The position numbers and the translations under genes are program-made. A DNA stretch of 64,000 nt, taken from Dyadobacter endophyticus. GTDB lineage: Bacteria; Bacteroidota; Bacteroidia; Cytophagales; Spirosomataceae. The stretch lies in the NCBI RefSeq assembly GCF_014641595.1, contig NZ_BMIA01000002.1:558001-622000 (forward strand), given 5' to 3'. The notes beneath the pieces are model-generated. The model searched no databases and had not been told where the DNA came from. It worked only from the letters and a program-made list of their open reading frames with translations. Each line of letters starts with the position of its first letter. The first letter of the stretch is position 1. Shown piece after piece: positions 7,712 to 17,668 of the stretch.

Positions 7712-10150
7712 TCACTCTACCCTACCCTTTTCGTCGTCGGAGGCATTGTTATTATGGCGACGTTTACGGGTGAAGGTATCCTTGCCGAATTTGTAATTTA
7801 AAGCAATGCTGATGCGCTGGGTATCCGTTCTGCCCACCTGGTAATAATCCGATTGCCGGATACTGAACGACCGGTTGTGATAAACCCAGGAATGGAACAA
7901 GTCTTCGAAGTTCATGGCGACGGTGCCTTTCCCCTTCCATATTTTTTTCTGGATGCCGCCATTAACCCGGAACATCCCCGAAGTCTGCGCCTGGCCATTT
8001 ACATCACGACTCGCATAGTAGCCGCCCACCTCCGCATTCCAGCCGTTACCGAGGTTGAAATAGTTATTGAGTTCCAGACGCGCCACGTTTGTCGCATAAT
8101 TCAGCGCTTCGGTGTATAACGGGCCTTTCAGCGTAATCCGCGACAGCCGCAATGTAGTGTTGTTATACCACCAACTCGTGAGCTGGCCCGATACGCTGGT
8201 ATTCAGCAATACCATATAACCCCTTGCGATATTGTCGGGGCGGCTGGTAAAGGTGTCGCCCTGGGCCTGGATAGTCGTAAAAATCCCGTTGGTGAAGCGG
8301 TTGTAGCTTAATCCCATGTTCAGGAAGTTCTTGTGCTGGTATTTCAGCTCCAAACGATCCTGGTATTGCGGTATTAAATGAGGGTTTCCAGCGCTGTAAG
8401 TATATTGATCCCTGTAAAAAACAAAAGGGTTTAGCATCTGGTAATTCGGCCGGTTGATCCTCCTAACGGCCATCAGCACTAACGCATTCTGCTCATTCAG
8501 TTTATAATTCAGGAAAATGCTGGGGAAAAGTTTAGTGTAATTTTTGGTAAAATGCATGGCTGCAACCGAGTCGTTACCCAGCTGATGTCCTTTGGCGGCG
8601 GTATTTTCGAGGCGTAACCCCAACTGCATGCCAAAGCGTTTCCACCTTTTTTCTCCACTTATATATGCCGCATTGATATTTTCCCGGTATTGAAAATGGT
8701 TTGAGCGGCGGTTGTCGATTACCGCATTGCCGTCGTTAGTATTGTAATAATTGAAAACAAAATCATTGTCTACGTAACTCGACTTGAATCCTCCTTCCAG
8801 GCGCGCTTTGTTCTTCAATGGATGGACATAATCGGCTTTGAAAGTGTAAATATTGATCTCCGAAGGGGTGCGGTACCGGAACAGTTCCCGGCTCGTCAGT
8901 GACCCTTCCGCGTCGAAGAGGCGGTTTTCAAGATCCTGCCTTCCCTGGGTGTGATAGTTCAGATAATTCGCGTCCACCGTCAATTCACGTCCCTGATCAT
9001 TGAATTTGTGCAACATATTGCCATTGATACTGGTGTTATTGCGGATATCCTTTGAAACCGTGCTACCGTTCCCGGAGCCGGCCAACTGATACAATGCATT
9101 CTGCTGCGTGCTTTGGTAGTTAAAGTTGCCTTTCCGGGAAGAGCCATTGAGGTTGACAATAGCGCCGAAAATGGTTTTGGACGTAGCTGTCAAATCCATC
9201 CCAAGGTTTACATTATAGCCATTTGAAGCGTTTTTCTGGTCATTTTTTAACTCAACACGGGATTTCACCGCACCCGTTTCGTCATAATATCTCCGGTTGA
9301 AATCGTCCTCGCTGTAATTTTTGTCGTAGCTGTAACCCAAATTAGCAAACAGGTTTAGTTTCCGTCGATTGTAATTAAGGTTTACCGCGTCGTTGCTTCG
9401 CGCATACCTGCCCTGGCTGCCGCCCAGCGCGAGGCTGCCTGTAAGCCCGCCTGCGCGTGTTTTTTTCAAACGGATGTTGATCAGCGCATTTCCGGCTGCA
9501 TCATACCTGGCAGGCGGGTTGTCCATCAGCTCAATCTTGTCGAGCACGCCGCCCGGCAGCGATTTCAGGTAAGCAGCCAGGTCGGCCCCCGACATGTAAG
9601 TGCTGCGCCCGTCGATCAGCACCATTACCCCACTCCTTCCGTTCAGGCTGATATCTCCGGCAGCATTCAAGCTGACGCCCGGCGTCTTACTCAGCACATC
9701 GAATGTGTTGCTGGTGGCACTCCCGATCATCGAACCTACATTCACGATCGTACGGTCCATTTCCTGTTCGATCAGCGGCTTCTGGGCCTTTATTACCACT
9801 TCGCCCAGTTCGATACTTTTGGCCGGAAGCAGGATAATCGCCGGCAGTGTAATGGCGGAATGCCCGGCATCGATCGTCAGGGCCGCACTCCTGAAGTCCT
9901 TTTGCCCCATTGCACCGATTGCCAGCTCGTAGGCGCCGGCTTGAAGATTTACAAAACGAAAATTGCCGTTGACGTCCGTTACCTCGCCCGTTACGAGCGT
10001 GGAATCAGATATTTTGAGCAGGCGTACGGTTGCCCCGGGCAAACTTTGGTTCGTGGCGTCTTTGACTGTCCCGGAAATGACGTTGCCTGACTGGGCAAGT
10101 GCATTCAGGCCTATCAGGCAGGATGTAAGCAGGACGAAAAGCGTTTTCAT
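7712..10150 (-). CDS. Outer-membrane beta-barrel receptor (TonB-dependent-like)
   Basis: An 812-residue protein with an N-terminal signal peptide (MKTLFVLLTSCLIGLNALAQ). A carboxypeptidase-regulatory-like domain follows at about residues 24-110 (SGTVKDATNQSLPGATV). Next is a plug domain with SKTPGVSLNAAGDISLNG and VLIDGRSTYMSGADL, then a long barrel ending in a typical amphipathic strand region. This is the outer-membrane beta-barrel family common in Bacteroidota; it may take up or sense a ligand. It is transcribed away from the LytS/LytTR pair at 10387, and the shared 236-bp gap probably holds both promoters. Confidence 0.9.
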   Translation of the reverse strand: MKTLFVLLTSCLIGLNALAQSGNVISGTVKDATNQSLPGATVRLLKISDSTLVTGEVTDVNGNFRFVNLQAGAYELAIGAMGQKDFRSAALTIDAGHSAITLPAIILLPAKSIELGEVVIKAQKPLIEQEMDRTIVNVGSMIGSATSNTFDVLSKTPGVSLNAAGDISLNGRSGVMVLIDGRSTYMSGADLAAYLKSLPGGVLDKIELMDNPPARYDAAGNALINIRLKKTRAGGLTGSLALGGSQGRYARSNDAVNLNYNRRKLNLFANLGYSYDKNYSEDDFNRRYYDETGAVKSRVELKNDQKNASNGYNVNLGMDLTATSKTIFGAIVNLNGSSRKGNFNYQSTQQNALYQLAGSGNGSTVSKDIRNNTSINGNMLHKFNDQGRELTVDANYLNYHTQGRQDLENRLFDAEGSLTSRELFRYRTPSEINIYTFKADYVHPLKNKARLEGGFKSSYVDNDFVFNYYNTNDGNAVIDNRRSNHFQYRENINAAYISGEKRWKRFGMQLGLRLENTAAKGHQLGNDSVAAMHFTKNYTKLFPSIFLNYKLNEQNALVLMAVRRINRPNYQMLNPFVFYRDQYTYSAGNPHLIPQYQDRLELKYQHKNFLNMGLSYNRFTNGIFTTIQAQGDTFTSRPDNIARGYMVLLNTSVSGQLTSWWYNNTTLRLSRITLKGPLYTEALNYATNVARLELNNYFNLGNGWNAEVGGYYASRDVNGQAQTSGMFRVNGGIQKKIWKGKGTVAMNFEDLFHSWVYHNRSFSIRQSDYYQVGRTDTQRISIALNYKFGKDTFTRKRRHNNNASDDEKGRVE

Positions 10151-10386
10151 GGCGATTATTTTACATGGATCAAGTAATGAGGCAAATATTGCCCGGACCT
10201 CTAACCCTGTGAAATAAATGTGTTGTAACTTCCCCGAGCCATGACGGAAATCAGTTTCGGGCTGACGAACCAGTTCGACCTACCCTAGCGGCTTTCCGTC
10301 ATACAATCGGGCCTTTATGGCGCCTACAATCGCAATCCCGGCGTTGGTCAGGCATATTTGCATCAAGGCATTAACCGGGTGAACCC

Positions 10387-11427
10387 ATGAGCAGTATTTT
10401 CAACAACAATAACAAAGAGGCGACCCTGGTAGGCATTTACGTGGTGCTCACCGCGGCAGCCAGTGTGCCCGTTTTTTTCGGGATCGACGCCTACCTCAAC
10501 ATGATAGGTGCCGCGCACGATGAGGCCGTCGCCACAGCGGCGACCCTTGTACTTTTCGGCTGCATTTACATTGGTCGACATCTGGCCACGATTTGGTCGG
10601 CAAGGCAGCGGGAAATACCGAAAAATGTATTGAATGGCCTGGCAGCCACCATTGCCGTCTGTTTCGTCTGGCTTTTTGTCCATGCCGATTTGCAGTTTCA
10701 GGGCTTCCCGGGCATTAATCTGCTATTCTACTGGATACCTTTTCTGACGATCGGGATGTGCACGGGCGCACTTATTAAACTGTTCAGAATGAGCACACGG
10801 AAGGAGCTCGAAGCTGCCAAAACGCAGGCTGCGCAAAGTCAAAGTGAGCTGCATATGTTGCAATCCCAGTTGAGCCCTCATTTCTTGTTTAATACATTAA
10901 ATAACATGTACGGTCTCTCGATCACCCAGCACGAAAAAATCCCGCCGCTGATATTGAAACTGTCGGATCTGCTACGATACTCTGTGTACGAAGCCACGGA
11001 AACTTATGTTCCGCTTCGAGATGAGCTGGCTTACATTCTCAATTATATCGACTTCGAACAGCTCCGGATCGGCGACCGACTAGAACTGAAAATGGACATT
11101 GAAAGCATTGCCAGCAGCGACATCCGCATTGCACCGATGCTACTCATTGTATTCATTGAAAATGCTTTCAAACATTCCAAAAATACGGCAGAGCCAAAAG
11201 TGTTTATCGAAATCCGCTTGAAAGTATGGGGAAACTCTATCCTGTTTTACCTAAAAAATTCGCACAGCGGCGCCGATATAAATGAGCCAACGGTGGAAAA
11301 GCACAGCGGTTTCGGTCTTGCAAACGTCAGGAAAAGACTGCAACTGCTGTATCCCAATCAGAACGACCTGGTAATTGAGAACGGAGAAAAACATTATACC
11401 GTCAATTTACGCCTCAACCTTCGATAA
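10387..11427 (+). CDS. LytS/YehU-type sensor histidine kinase
   Basis: A 346-residue protein with about four N-terminal membrane segments (to about residue 134) and a short coiled coil. The His_kinase domain contains the phosphoacceptor motif LQSQLSPHFLFNTLN (H165), and a GHKL-type ATPase end follows (IENAFKHS, GFGLANVRKRL). It should phosphorylate the LytTR regulator whose ATG begins 1 nt after this stop. The signal is unknown. Confidence 0.9.
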   Translation: MSSIFNNNNKEATLVGIYVVLTAAASVPVFFGIDAYLNMIGAAHDEAVATAATLVLFGCIYIGRHLATIWSARQREIPKNVLNGLAATIAVCFVWLFVHADLQFQGFPGINLLFYWIPFLTIGMCTGALIKLFRMSTRKELEAAKTQAAQSQSELHMLQSQLSPHFLFNTLNNMYGLSITQHEKIPPLILKLSDLLRYSVYEATETYVPLRDELAYILNYIDFEQLRIGDRLELKMDIESIASSDIRIAPMLLIVFIENAFKHSKNTAEPKVFIEIRLKVWGNSILFYLKNSHSGADINEPTVEKHSGFGLANVRKRLQLLYPNQNDLVIENGEKHYTVNLRLNLR

Positions 11428-11428
11428 T

Positions 11429-12145
11429 ATGACGCAAACCGACTGCCTGATCGTCGACGACGAACCTATTGCACGGCAAATCATACGTACCTATTGCGCA
11501 CACCTGCCCTACCTGCGCGTGGCGGGCGAATGCGGGAGCGCACTCGAGGCCAGAACTGTGCTCATGCAGCAAAAAGTAGATATCGTGTTCCTGGATATCA
11601 ATATGCCCGTAATGGATGGGATTTCTTTCCTTAAAACACTCAAAACGCCGCCTCAAATCATATTCACTACTGCATATAAGGAATACGCAGTCGACGCATT
11701 CGACCTAGCAGCCTGCGATTATTTACTCAAACCTTTTTCACTCGAAAGATTCATAGTAGCCGTAGACAAGGCCATGGAAAAATTGCTGCCAACCGGAAAC
11801 ACATTTATGGACGCCGGTGAATCAAAAGGTGATGATTTTCTCTTCCTCAAATCCGATGGCAAGATTTACAAGGTCATGCACGAGGACTTGTTGTATGCCG
11901 AAGCGAACGGTAACTACACGAAGGTAAGGACTGTGCAACATACGCTATTGCCGGCAATGACATTTTCAGGCTTTGAAGGTCTGGTTCCCAAATCAAAGTT
12001 CCTGCGCATTCACCGGTCGTTTATCATCAATAAGTCAAAAATAGACCATATCGAGGGCAACCGTGTCTTTATTCAAAATACAGAAATACCGATCGGCAGC
12101 AATTACCGTGAGCAGTTCCTGAAACAAATCGGGCTTTCTTCCTGA
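11429..12145 (+). CDS. LytTR-family response regulator
   Basis: A 238-residue protein from the ATG at 11429. It has a receiver domain (CLIVDDEPIARQI, phosphoacceptor D56 in FLDINMP) and a C-terminal LytTR DNA-binding domain (YAEANGNYTKVRT, FLRIHRSFIINKSKI). It is the cognate partner of the upstream kinase. LytTR proteins bind as dimers to direct repeats; no such site was searched for outside the window. Confidence 0.92.
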   Translation: MTQTDCLIVDDEPIARQIIRTYCAHLPYLRVAGECGSALEARTVLMQQKVDIVFLDINMPVMDGISFLKTLKTPPQIIFTTAYKEYAVDAFDLAACDYLLKPFSLERFIVAVDKAMEKLLPTGNTFMDAGESKGDDFLFLKSDGKIYKVMHEDLLYAEANGNYTKVRTVQHTLLPAMTFSGFEGLVPKSKFLRIHRSFIINKSKIDHIEGNRVFIQNTEIPIGSNYREQFLKQIGLSS

Positions 12146-12154
12146 GTTGTAAAT

Positions 12155-12178
12155 GAAAAAAGCAGGGTTTCCCCTGCT
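12155..12178 (-). terminator. Terminator hairpin between convergent genes
   Basis: A perfect stem AGCAGGG (12161-12167) / CCCTGCT (12172-12178) with a 4-nt loop. The A-run at 12155-12160 becomes a T-run on the minus strand, so it best serves the outer-membrane gene at 12210. It may also slow the plus-strand LytTR transcript. Confidence 0.75.
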
Positions 12179-12209
12179 CTTAAATGTCATGGCAAATAAA
12201 GTCAAATCC

Positions 12210-12785
12210 CTATTTGTGGGCCGGAATGGCAAAGAACAAGCTGAACTGGATCACACTGTTTTTGAAATCGGGGTCCATTGCCGCGCTCTTGTCAAAGTCG
12301 CCTACTTTCGAGAATCCCGCAATGTAGCGCGCCCCGATACCTAGTCCGAAATTGGCCTGATAACCCAATCCGACAGCTCCTGCCAGGTCGAGGTTTTTGG
12401 CAAAATGGTCGATCGTCTGATCCGGCACGTCTTCTCCTGTTTTAAACGACGCCTGCGGGCCGAATTCAAAGTAAAACCCGCCTTTCGAGCGGAATTTCAG
12501 CATTACCGGCACTGTAACGTAACTCGTTTTGAACTCGTTTTTCCCTGCATTTTTAAACTTAGCGCCTTGCGTCGAGAAAAGCACCTCCGGCTGAATCGAA
12601 AACACCTGCCCGATCCCGAAATTCAGAATACCTCCCAAATGATAGCCAACTAGTGCATCGGATTCGACGTCACTACCGGTATAGTTGCTGATGTTGACCC
12701 CAGCTTTCGGGCCGATAGAAAACGACTGTGCAAACGCCGCACTGCTGAATACCGACAGAAGGACGAGCAAAGAAATTTTTTTCAT
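12210..12785 (-). CDS. PorT-like outer-membrane beta-barrel protein
   Basis: A 191-residue protein with a clear signal peptide (MKKISLLVLLSVFSSAAFAQ). The barrel has the family openings SIGPKAGVNISNYTG and alternating strands to the C-terminus (FSLFFAIPAHK). Members are small outer-membrane proteins of Bacteroidota with unknown roles. It converges on the LytTR gene. Confidence 0.85.
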   Translation of the reverse strand: MKKISLLVLLSVFSSAAFAQSFSIGPKAGVNISNYTGSDVESDALVGYHLGGILNFGIGQVFSIQPEVLFSTQGAKFKNAGKNEFKTSYVTVPVMLKFRSKGGFYFEFGPQASFKTGEDVPDQTIDHFAKNLDLAGAVGLGYQANFGLGIGARYIAGFSKVGDFDKSAAMDPDFKNSVIQFSLFFAIPAHK

Positions 12786-13733
12786 GGTTTTTAAATTTGA
12801 AGTGGTTTAATAGGTGGATTGCTAGCCACCAAGCAAAAACCATACCACCTATCTTGAAAAATTCGGAACGGTCATTAGCGTGCTACGGCATTGCCGATTA
12901 AATGCACGATGCTTTAAGAGTAACCAATTCACCCGGCCCGCCGAAGCCAGTCAGCCAGACAATTGCCTGGAATTCGGCGATTTTAACGATTTGGAATAAG
13001 AAAGTTGAGGGGAGAGAGGGATTCGAACGGTTGTATTAATGTTCTGAAAATCAGCTTGATACTGATTTTTTAAAATTTCCTTCCATGATGCGCGACGCGT
13101 CCAAAATCCCGATAAATGCTATTCTCTTAACTGTCTGACTATCAATAAGTAACAACTCTGTGCTTTTGTAAAGTTAATACCTTGATTTTTGACTTCAAAA
13201 GGCCTTGCGTGATACATGGAAATTTTCCCTGGATGGTTTAATATTATTCGCCACTGCAAGCCGTGAACGAGTGATTTTAGCCCAATTTAAAGTACTCGGC
13301 CAGACCGCATAGGTGAGAGCACAATTTCCACCGATGGCAGAGAAGTGACACGATCGGATGTTAGAAAGGTACCGATAGTTATCTTAGGCAAAAGGGAAGG
13401 ATCAACAATATGTTGATAAGGCTGGTAACCCGGGATAAAGAATGTTGTGCAGAAGATGTGGAATGATAAGTAGTACTTATGTGCTCAGAGGCCTTATGCT
13501 GGGTATTACATTTCAGGAGCTTTTAAGCGGTTGATCGTCGGCCGCTGTGGGGATCGGTGCCTTAGTACGTAGAGTAGTTGCGGACCGCCTGTTAAGATCA
13601 CTTTGATTCTCGTACATATTAATCCGTTGGTTTTGAGGTAAATAACAGGAATGAAACTTGATGGATCAAAATCAGGTAAGGTTTTAACCCATCAAGTCAC
13701 GAAATTCAAATTGAAGGTAAGTGCCCCCTAGCA
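12786..13733. other. Noncoding stretch at the left end of the accessory block
   Basis: About 950 bp without a credible gene. The first part is the probable promoter side of the outer-membrane gene. From 13016 it holds the first copy of a 76-bp repeat with a tRNA-T-arm-like end. The 13200-13700 part has no open frame of note in either strand and looks like decayed sequence; I could not identify what it came from. Confidence 0.5.
13016..13091. repeat. 76-bp direct repeat, left copy (att-like, tRNA 3'-end-like)
   Basis: It aligns without gaps to 34056-34131 at 57 of 76 positions by hand count. The best-kept blocks are GAGGGATTYGAACG, CTGAAAATCAGC and CCTTCCATGATGC. On the minus strand the first block reads CGTTCGAATCCCTC, like a tRNA T-arm plus acceptor end. 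No intact tRNA fold is present. Such sequences are common integrase attachment sites; that role is inferred. Confidence 0.6.
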
Positions 13734-14042
13734 CTAGTCTTCGCTGGGACCACGAGGTTTACCACGACTTTCAACGAATCGGATCAGTTCTAGTAATTCT
13801 TCGGACTGACCCGGTTCCGGTGTAGCGGAGATTAAGTGCTTGCCTTCGTGGTTTTCCAGCGTAACATTTACAGTCGATTCGTTAGTCGGTATTTTCGGAA
13901 GCGTATTTTGCGTCCCTGCTGCATTGTTTTTTTTTACCAACTCCATAAGTTGGTGGCGGTCATCTTGACCCAGGTCGTCCGAGTCGACCTGGAATCTGCT
14001 GAACCCAACGAAGCCGCCGATTCTATCTATTGTAACTTTCAT
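13734..14042 (-). CDS. Emfourin-like protealysin inhibitor
   Basis: About 102 residues from the ATG at 14042 (MKVTIDRIGGFVGF), which matches the beginning of the emfourin (M4in) family. It lies 58 bp downstream of the protealysin-type protease on the same strand, the arrangement known for protealysin-emfourin operons. In that system emfourin binds and blocks the cytoplasmic M4 protease. Short and hydrophilic with no signal peptide. Assignment rests on the opening motif and the neighbour. Confidence 0.75.
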   Translation of the reverse strand: MKVTIDRIGGFVGFSRFQVDSDDLGQDDRHQLMELVKKNNAAGTQNTLPKIPTNESTVNVTLENHEGKHLISATPEPGQSEELLELIRFVESRGKPRGPSED

Positions 14043-14100
14043 GATGTTCAAATCAGAGTTTAACGGGAGCTGCTGCTAGAAAGCAGAAACACTTTTGTCT

Positions 14101-15291
14101 CTAAACCTTATTCAATTGAAGTCCATCCCATTTAACGAAGAACTTCGGAAGTTTAGGTTTCGGGGCAGTGATATTTTTGGCAATCACATTTGCCTGGGAT
14201 GCTACATGTATACCTACGCCCTTCCACCCCTCTTCCACGGCTAACTGCTCATTACTCCCCTGTCCAAATAACTCACCGGCAATGCGATAACTGTTTTCCG
14301 CTGCGTCCTGGAACTGACTGTCCCTGTGAAGGCTTTTCATGGTTTCGTACCAGATCTTGGCTGTTGTCCCCCAAATATTACCGCCGATTTTTAAGGCAAT
14401 CAGGTAAAAGGCGTGATTTGGAATTCCGGAGTTGAAATGCACGCCGCCATTATCGTCATTGCCTGTAAAAATATCTCGCATGTGCTTGGGCTGGGGGTCT
14501 GTTCCAAATAGCGGATTGTTGATGTAGGCCTTGTCCGCCGTAAAAGTTCGGATACCCTTTACATTGGCAATGGGCTGGATGATCTCACCTCCAATGAACC
14601 AGTCAACGTTAGGGGCGTTTACAGGTTGGTTTTTATGCCATTGTTCGATAATAATACCGAAAGCATCGGCAAAATGTTCGTTCAATGCGCCGGACTGGCC
14701 CTGGTAAACAAGGTTGCACGTATGTTGAATCACGCCATGCGTAAGTTCGTGGGCCACTACTTCGAGTGACCGCGTGAAGCGCAGAAAGCGGTCAGCTCCA
14801 TCCCCGTACATCATCTGCCTGCCGTCCCATTGTGCATTTTCGAATCTACTTCCAAAATGAACGCTGGAAATAAGCGGCATTCCGCGATCGTCTATCGAAT
14901 TCCGATTGAGAATATTTTTGTAGAAGTCATAAGTTATACCTGAATTGTCAAAAGCTTCGTTTACGGCCGGATCGCTTGTCATCGGACTATTTTCAGCTCT
15001 TGCGAGGACGCCCGGAAGGGGGAAAGGCTTATTTTTCATGTCATAAATCAATCTTTGCTTCGTCCCATCGGAAGGCAGTGCGGCAACGACAGGCAATTCG
15101 GCTAGCAGGCTTCGGGTTGCGCGTGCTTTGGCAGTTTCTTCGATTGTCTCTACAATCTCCTTACGAACTTTTGGATCAGTTGATTTTGCGAGTTCGTCCA
15201 GCACGTACGGCGGGATAAAGCAATGCAGTGAGCAGCAATCGGAATGTTCGTTCGCTAAATGCGGTTCGGGTTTCAAAAGTGACTTTTTCAT
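14101..15291 (-). CDS. Protealysin-type M4 metalloprotease
   Basis: A 396-residue thermolysin-family protein. The short propeptide carries the protealysin hallmark CFIPPYVLDEL (near residue 25; known PPYML motif). The catalytic zinc site is HELTH at about residue 179, and the third ligand is in NEHFADAF near 203. There is no signal peptide, as for other protealysins, which act mostly inside the cell or during interactions with other cells. The putative inhibitor gene follows. It is divergent from the first CCPIG-tailed protein at 15512. Confidence 0.9.
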   Translation of the reverse strand: MKKSLLKPEPHLANEHSDCCSLHCFIPPYVLDELAKSTDPKVRKEIVETIEETAKARATRSLLAELPVVAALPSDGTKQRLIYDMKNKPFPLPGVLARAENSPMTSDPAVNEAFDNSGITYDFYKNILNRNSIDDRGMPLISSVHFGSRFENAQWDGRQMMYGDGADRFLRFTRSLEVVAHELTHGVIQHTCNLVYQGQSGALNEHFADAFGIIIEQWHKNQPVNAPNVDWFIGGEIIQPIANVKGIRTFTADKAYINNPLFGTDPQPKHMRDIFTGNDDNGGVHFNSGIPNHAFYLIALKIGGNIWGTTAKIWYETMKSLHRDSQFQDAAENSYRIAGELFGQGSNEQLAVEEGWKGVGIHVASQANVIAKNITAPKPKLPKFFVKWDGLQLNKV

Positions 15292-15511
15292 TTTAGTAAC
15301 ATTAGGTTGGGGTAAAATCTATATCACAAATTTCGCTCGCTCTTCACTCTCACATCAGGTGAAATAGACCTCTTCTCTCACCGTAGAAATACCCGAAACA
15401 TCTGCGGTTGACATCAGTGTTTTCCCCGGCCCAAAACCGTGAAAGCCACATTTTACGCCACTTCCTAAGACGCTAATTTTGCCATTATCAACCCTTTAAA
15501 TTCAAAACAAT

Positions 15512-16225
15512 ATGCCATTTATCATTAGAAAAAATGCTCAAATCGTTAAGACAGCCGGTGATTGGCAACCTATCCCGATCGATGAAGTAAGACGTTACCG
15601 TAAGCTCTTTGTCCAGCGGCACCAAGACTTGCTGACGGGGCCAACCCCGATGAATTTGCAACGTGACTTTTTGTCATTGACTATCGACTTTAAGTTTTTT
15701 AATACGCTGGTTCAGCAGGCCACAATCGGGCATTACCTGGTGGCACATTTTGTGTGCGATCCTGTCGATAACGGTTTTGAGAATATCAATCTGGCCTTTT
15801 GCATTAAGGAAAAAGATACGGCTGGCGTGAAAGACAGGATTGTTGGAAAGATTTATAACTCGCAAGGCCTGATAATTACCGAGGATGCGTTTTGCAAGGC
15901 GAGAGGTAACTATAATGGAAGACTGCAGCAAATTCTAAAAAGCTCAACCCAATTTGCAAATGACCGGAAAGGGCGTGCTCACGAGATCACCGAAGAAATG
16001 AAAACAAGGGTGAATGAGATGGGTTTGGTTGACGATAAAGTGTATATTTATTTTATCGTCGACGATCATTTACCGGGTGCCGATTCGATTAGTGTGTTAT
16101 ACTCGGATTCAGAAATTAATTTTGAAACAATTGAAGCGCTTGTCGAGAAGGGCGTTGTCATGTCCGGTCTAAGTATCATTTTCGACGCATATGATCACGG
16201 TACTGCCTGCTGTCCAATAGGCTAG
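15512..16225 (+). CDS. CCPIG-tailed protein, copy 1 (unknown family)
   Basis: A 237-residue protein of unknown family. It starts MPFIIRKNAQ and ends exactly in AYDHGTACCPIG, like two other genes in this block (18362 and 22831). Between the ends the paralogues keep GHYLVAHFVCDP-like, LAFCIKEK-like, GRAHEIT-like and YFIVDD-like pieces but otherwise diverge. There is no signal peptide or membrane segment. A membrane protein, a histidine kinase and a response regulator follow immediately (5-bp gap), so it may be the product or the signal of that pathway. Function unknown; the vicinal cysteines in the tail invite metal binding, disulfide or processing, all unproven. Confidence 0.85.
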   Translation: MPFIIRKNAQIVKTAGDWQPIPIDEVRRYRKLFVQRHQDLLTGPTPMNLQRDFLSLTIDFKFFNTLVQQATIGHYLVAHFVCDPVDNGFENINLAFCIKEKDTAGVKDRIVGKIYNSQGLIITEDAFCKARGNYNGRLQQILKSSTQFANDRKGRAHEITEEMKTRVNEMGLVDDKVYIYFIVDDHLPGADSISVLYSDSEINFETIEALVEKGVVMSGLSIIFDAYDHGTACCPIG

Positions 16226-16230
16226 TTTTT

Positions 16231-16866
16231 ATGATTTTACACATCTATCTGGCTGTACTTCTTATCTGCTTTGTGACAGGAATATCCGTTCGGAAAAGCC
16301 TGTCACAACCTTTGATTTATATGCTTTGGCTGATCATCGTTACGGTGCCGGTAGAGGCGATAGGTTATTACTTCCAGGGGCTGAGAGAGCGACCTCCCGG
16401 GTGGCTATTCCCAAGTTATCAGATTTTAGAGTGTACGTTGTTGGGCGGGTACTTTGCTAGCTTGGCAGTTCTGCGGAAATATAGAAACCTCATATTTTTT
16501 GCGGTTCCGCCGGTCGTGATATTGAACGTCGTTTATCTTCTGAACCGTGCGGGCTACAAGATTCTTGCAACATACTCTTTCTTGCTGTCAGCCTTTCTGA
16601 CAACCTGCTGGTGCATCACATATTTCTTTCAGCTTTTCAAGGAAAGGGATGCCCAAGACCCCGCACATAACCCAAACTTCTGGATATGTGCGGGCCTTTT
16701 GTTTTTTTATGCCGGCACCTTCTTTCAGATGGGCTTCACCAATGTCATTTACGACAAAAATCCCGATCTTGCAAAAGAGCTATATGTCATTAATCATTTG
16801 CTCAACTGCTTTCTCTACGGAATGATTACCTACGGGTTTATATGTCAATCGAAATATCGGAAGTAG
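16231..16866 (+). CDS. Polytopic membrane protein, sensor partner
   Basis: A 211-residue protein with about six membrane segments from the first residue onward (IYLAVLLICFVTG, YMLWLIIVTVPVEAIGYYF, IFFAVPPVVILNVVYLL). No catalytic motif is recognised. Its last 25 bp overlap the start of the histidine-kinase gene, implying translational coupling. It may be the membrane input of the kinase. Confidence 0.8.
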   Translation: MILHIYLAVLLICFVTGISVRKSLSQPLIYMLWLIIVTVPVEAIGYYFQGLRERPPGWLFPSYQILECTLLGGYFASLAVLRKYRNLIFFAVPPVVILNVVYLLNRAGYKILATYSFLLSAFLTTCWCITYFFQLFKERDAQDPAHNPNFWICAGLLFFYAGTFFQMGFTNVIYDKNPDLAKELYVINHLLNCFLYGMITYGFICQSKYRK

Positions 16867-17651
16867 TGGTTATCGTCGCGGCCGGGACTGTCCTCCTGTT
16901 TCTGCTGATTATCTTTTTGCTTACCCTCTTCTTCATATTTCAGCGCAGGCAGCTCGCCACCCAGCAGGAAAAAGCAGCGTTGCACGCCCAGTATGCACGA
17001 GAGATTTTGCAGACGCAACTCGAAGTACAGAACAATACATTACAGCAAATTGCAGGAGAGTTGCACGACAACATAGGACAGCTCCTTTTTGTAGCCAAAA
17101 TAAACCTGGATGTTTTTGCCGACTCCTTGCAGCCAGGAGAGGACCAAGAAAAAATTGTGGAGGCGAATGAAATAGTCGGGCAATCTATTGCAGAATTAAG
17201 AAGCCTCGTGAAGAGTTTCGATGGTGATTTTGTAAAAGATTTTGGTCTGTTTGACAGCCTCTCTAATGTTATTGTCCGTATCAGGAAGACAAAAAAGTGC
17301 CAGGTGGAAATAAACCTAGCCGGCGAGCCCTATTCTTTGGGGTACGATAAGGAAATAGTATTGTTTCGTATAGGGCAGGAGGTGCTTAATAATTCGCTGA
17401 AACATGCGCAGGCTAAGAATATTTTGATTCGGATTGAGTATAGACCGGAAAAAATTATATTTTGTATCAAAGATGACGGATGTGGATTTGATTTCGAACC
17501 TGCTGCAGGCGGAGATATTTTACACTCCGGCGCGGGCCTGAGAAATATGCAGCGCAGAACGACGCTTATCGGCGCAACATTCTCAATTAAAACAGCAATC
17601 GGACAGGGGACGGAAATAGAAATTACACTCCCAAATCAGGTAGAAAAGTAA
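16842..17651 (+). CDS. NarL/DesK-type sensor histidine kinase
   Basis: A 269-residue protein with one N-terminal membrane helix (about residues 8-33). A coiled coil and a HisKA_3 domain follow; the phosphoacceptor is H75 in AGELHDNIGQLL. The HATPase end contains EVLNNSLKHAQAKN, KDDGCGF and GAGLRNMQRR. It should phosphorylate the LuxR-type regulator encoded 17 bp later. No extracytoplasmic sensing domain exists, so the upstream membrane protein may supply the input. Confidence 0.92.
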   Translation: MSIEISEVVVIVAAGTVLLFLLIIFLLTLFFIFQRRQLATQQEKAALHAQYAREILQTQLEVQNNTLQQIAGELHDNIGQLLFVAKINLDVFADSLQPGEDQEKIVEANEIVGQSIAELRSLVKSFDGDFVKDFGLFDSLSNVIVRIRKTKKCQVEINLAGEPYSLGYDKEIVLFRIGQEVLNNSLKHAQAKNILIRIEYRPEKIIFCIKDDGCGFDFEPAAGGDILHSGAGLRNMQRRTTLIGATFSIKTAIGQGTEIEITLPNQVEK

Positions 17652-17668
17652 ACCCTTTACCCATACTC

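Noticed and set aside
13016..13091. Possible intact tRNA gene
   Set aside because: Only a T-arm-like end is present; no acceptor, D-arm and anticodon fold could be built on either strand.
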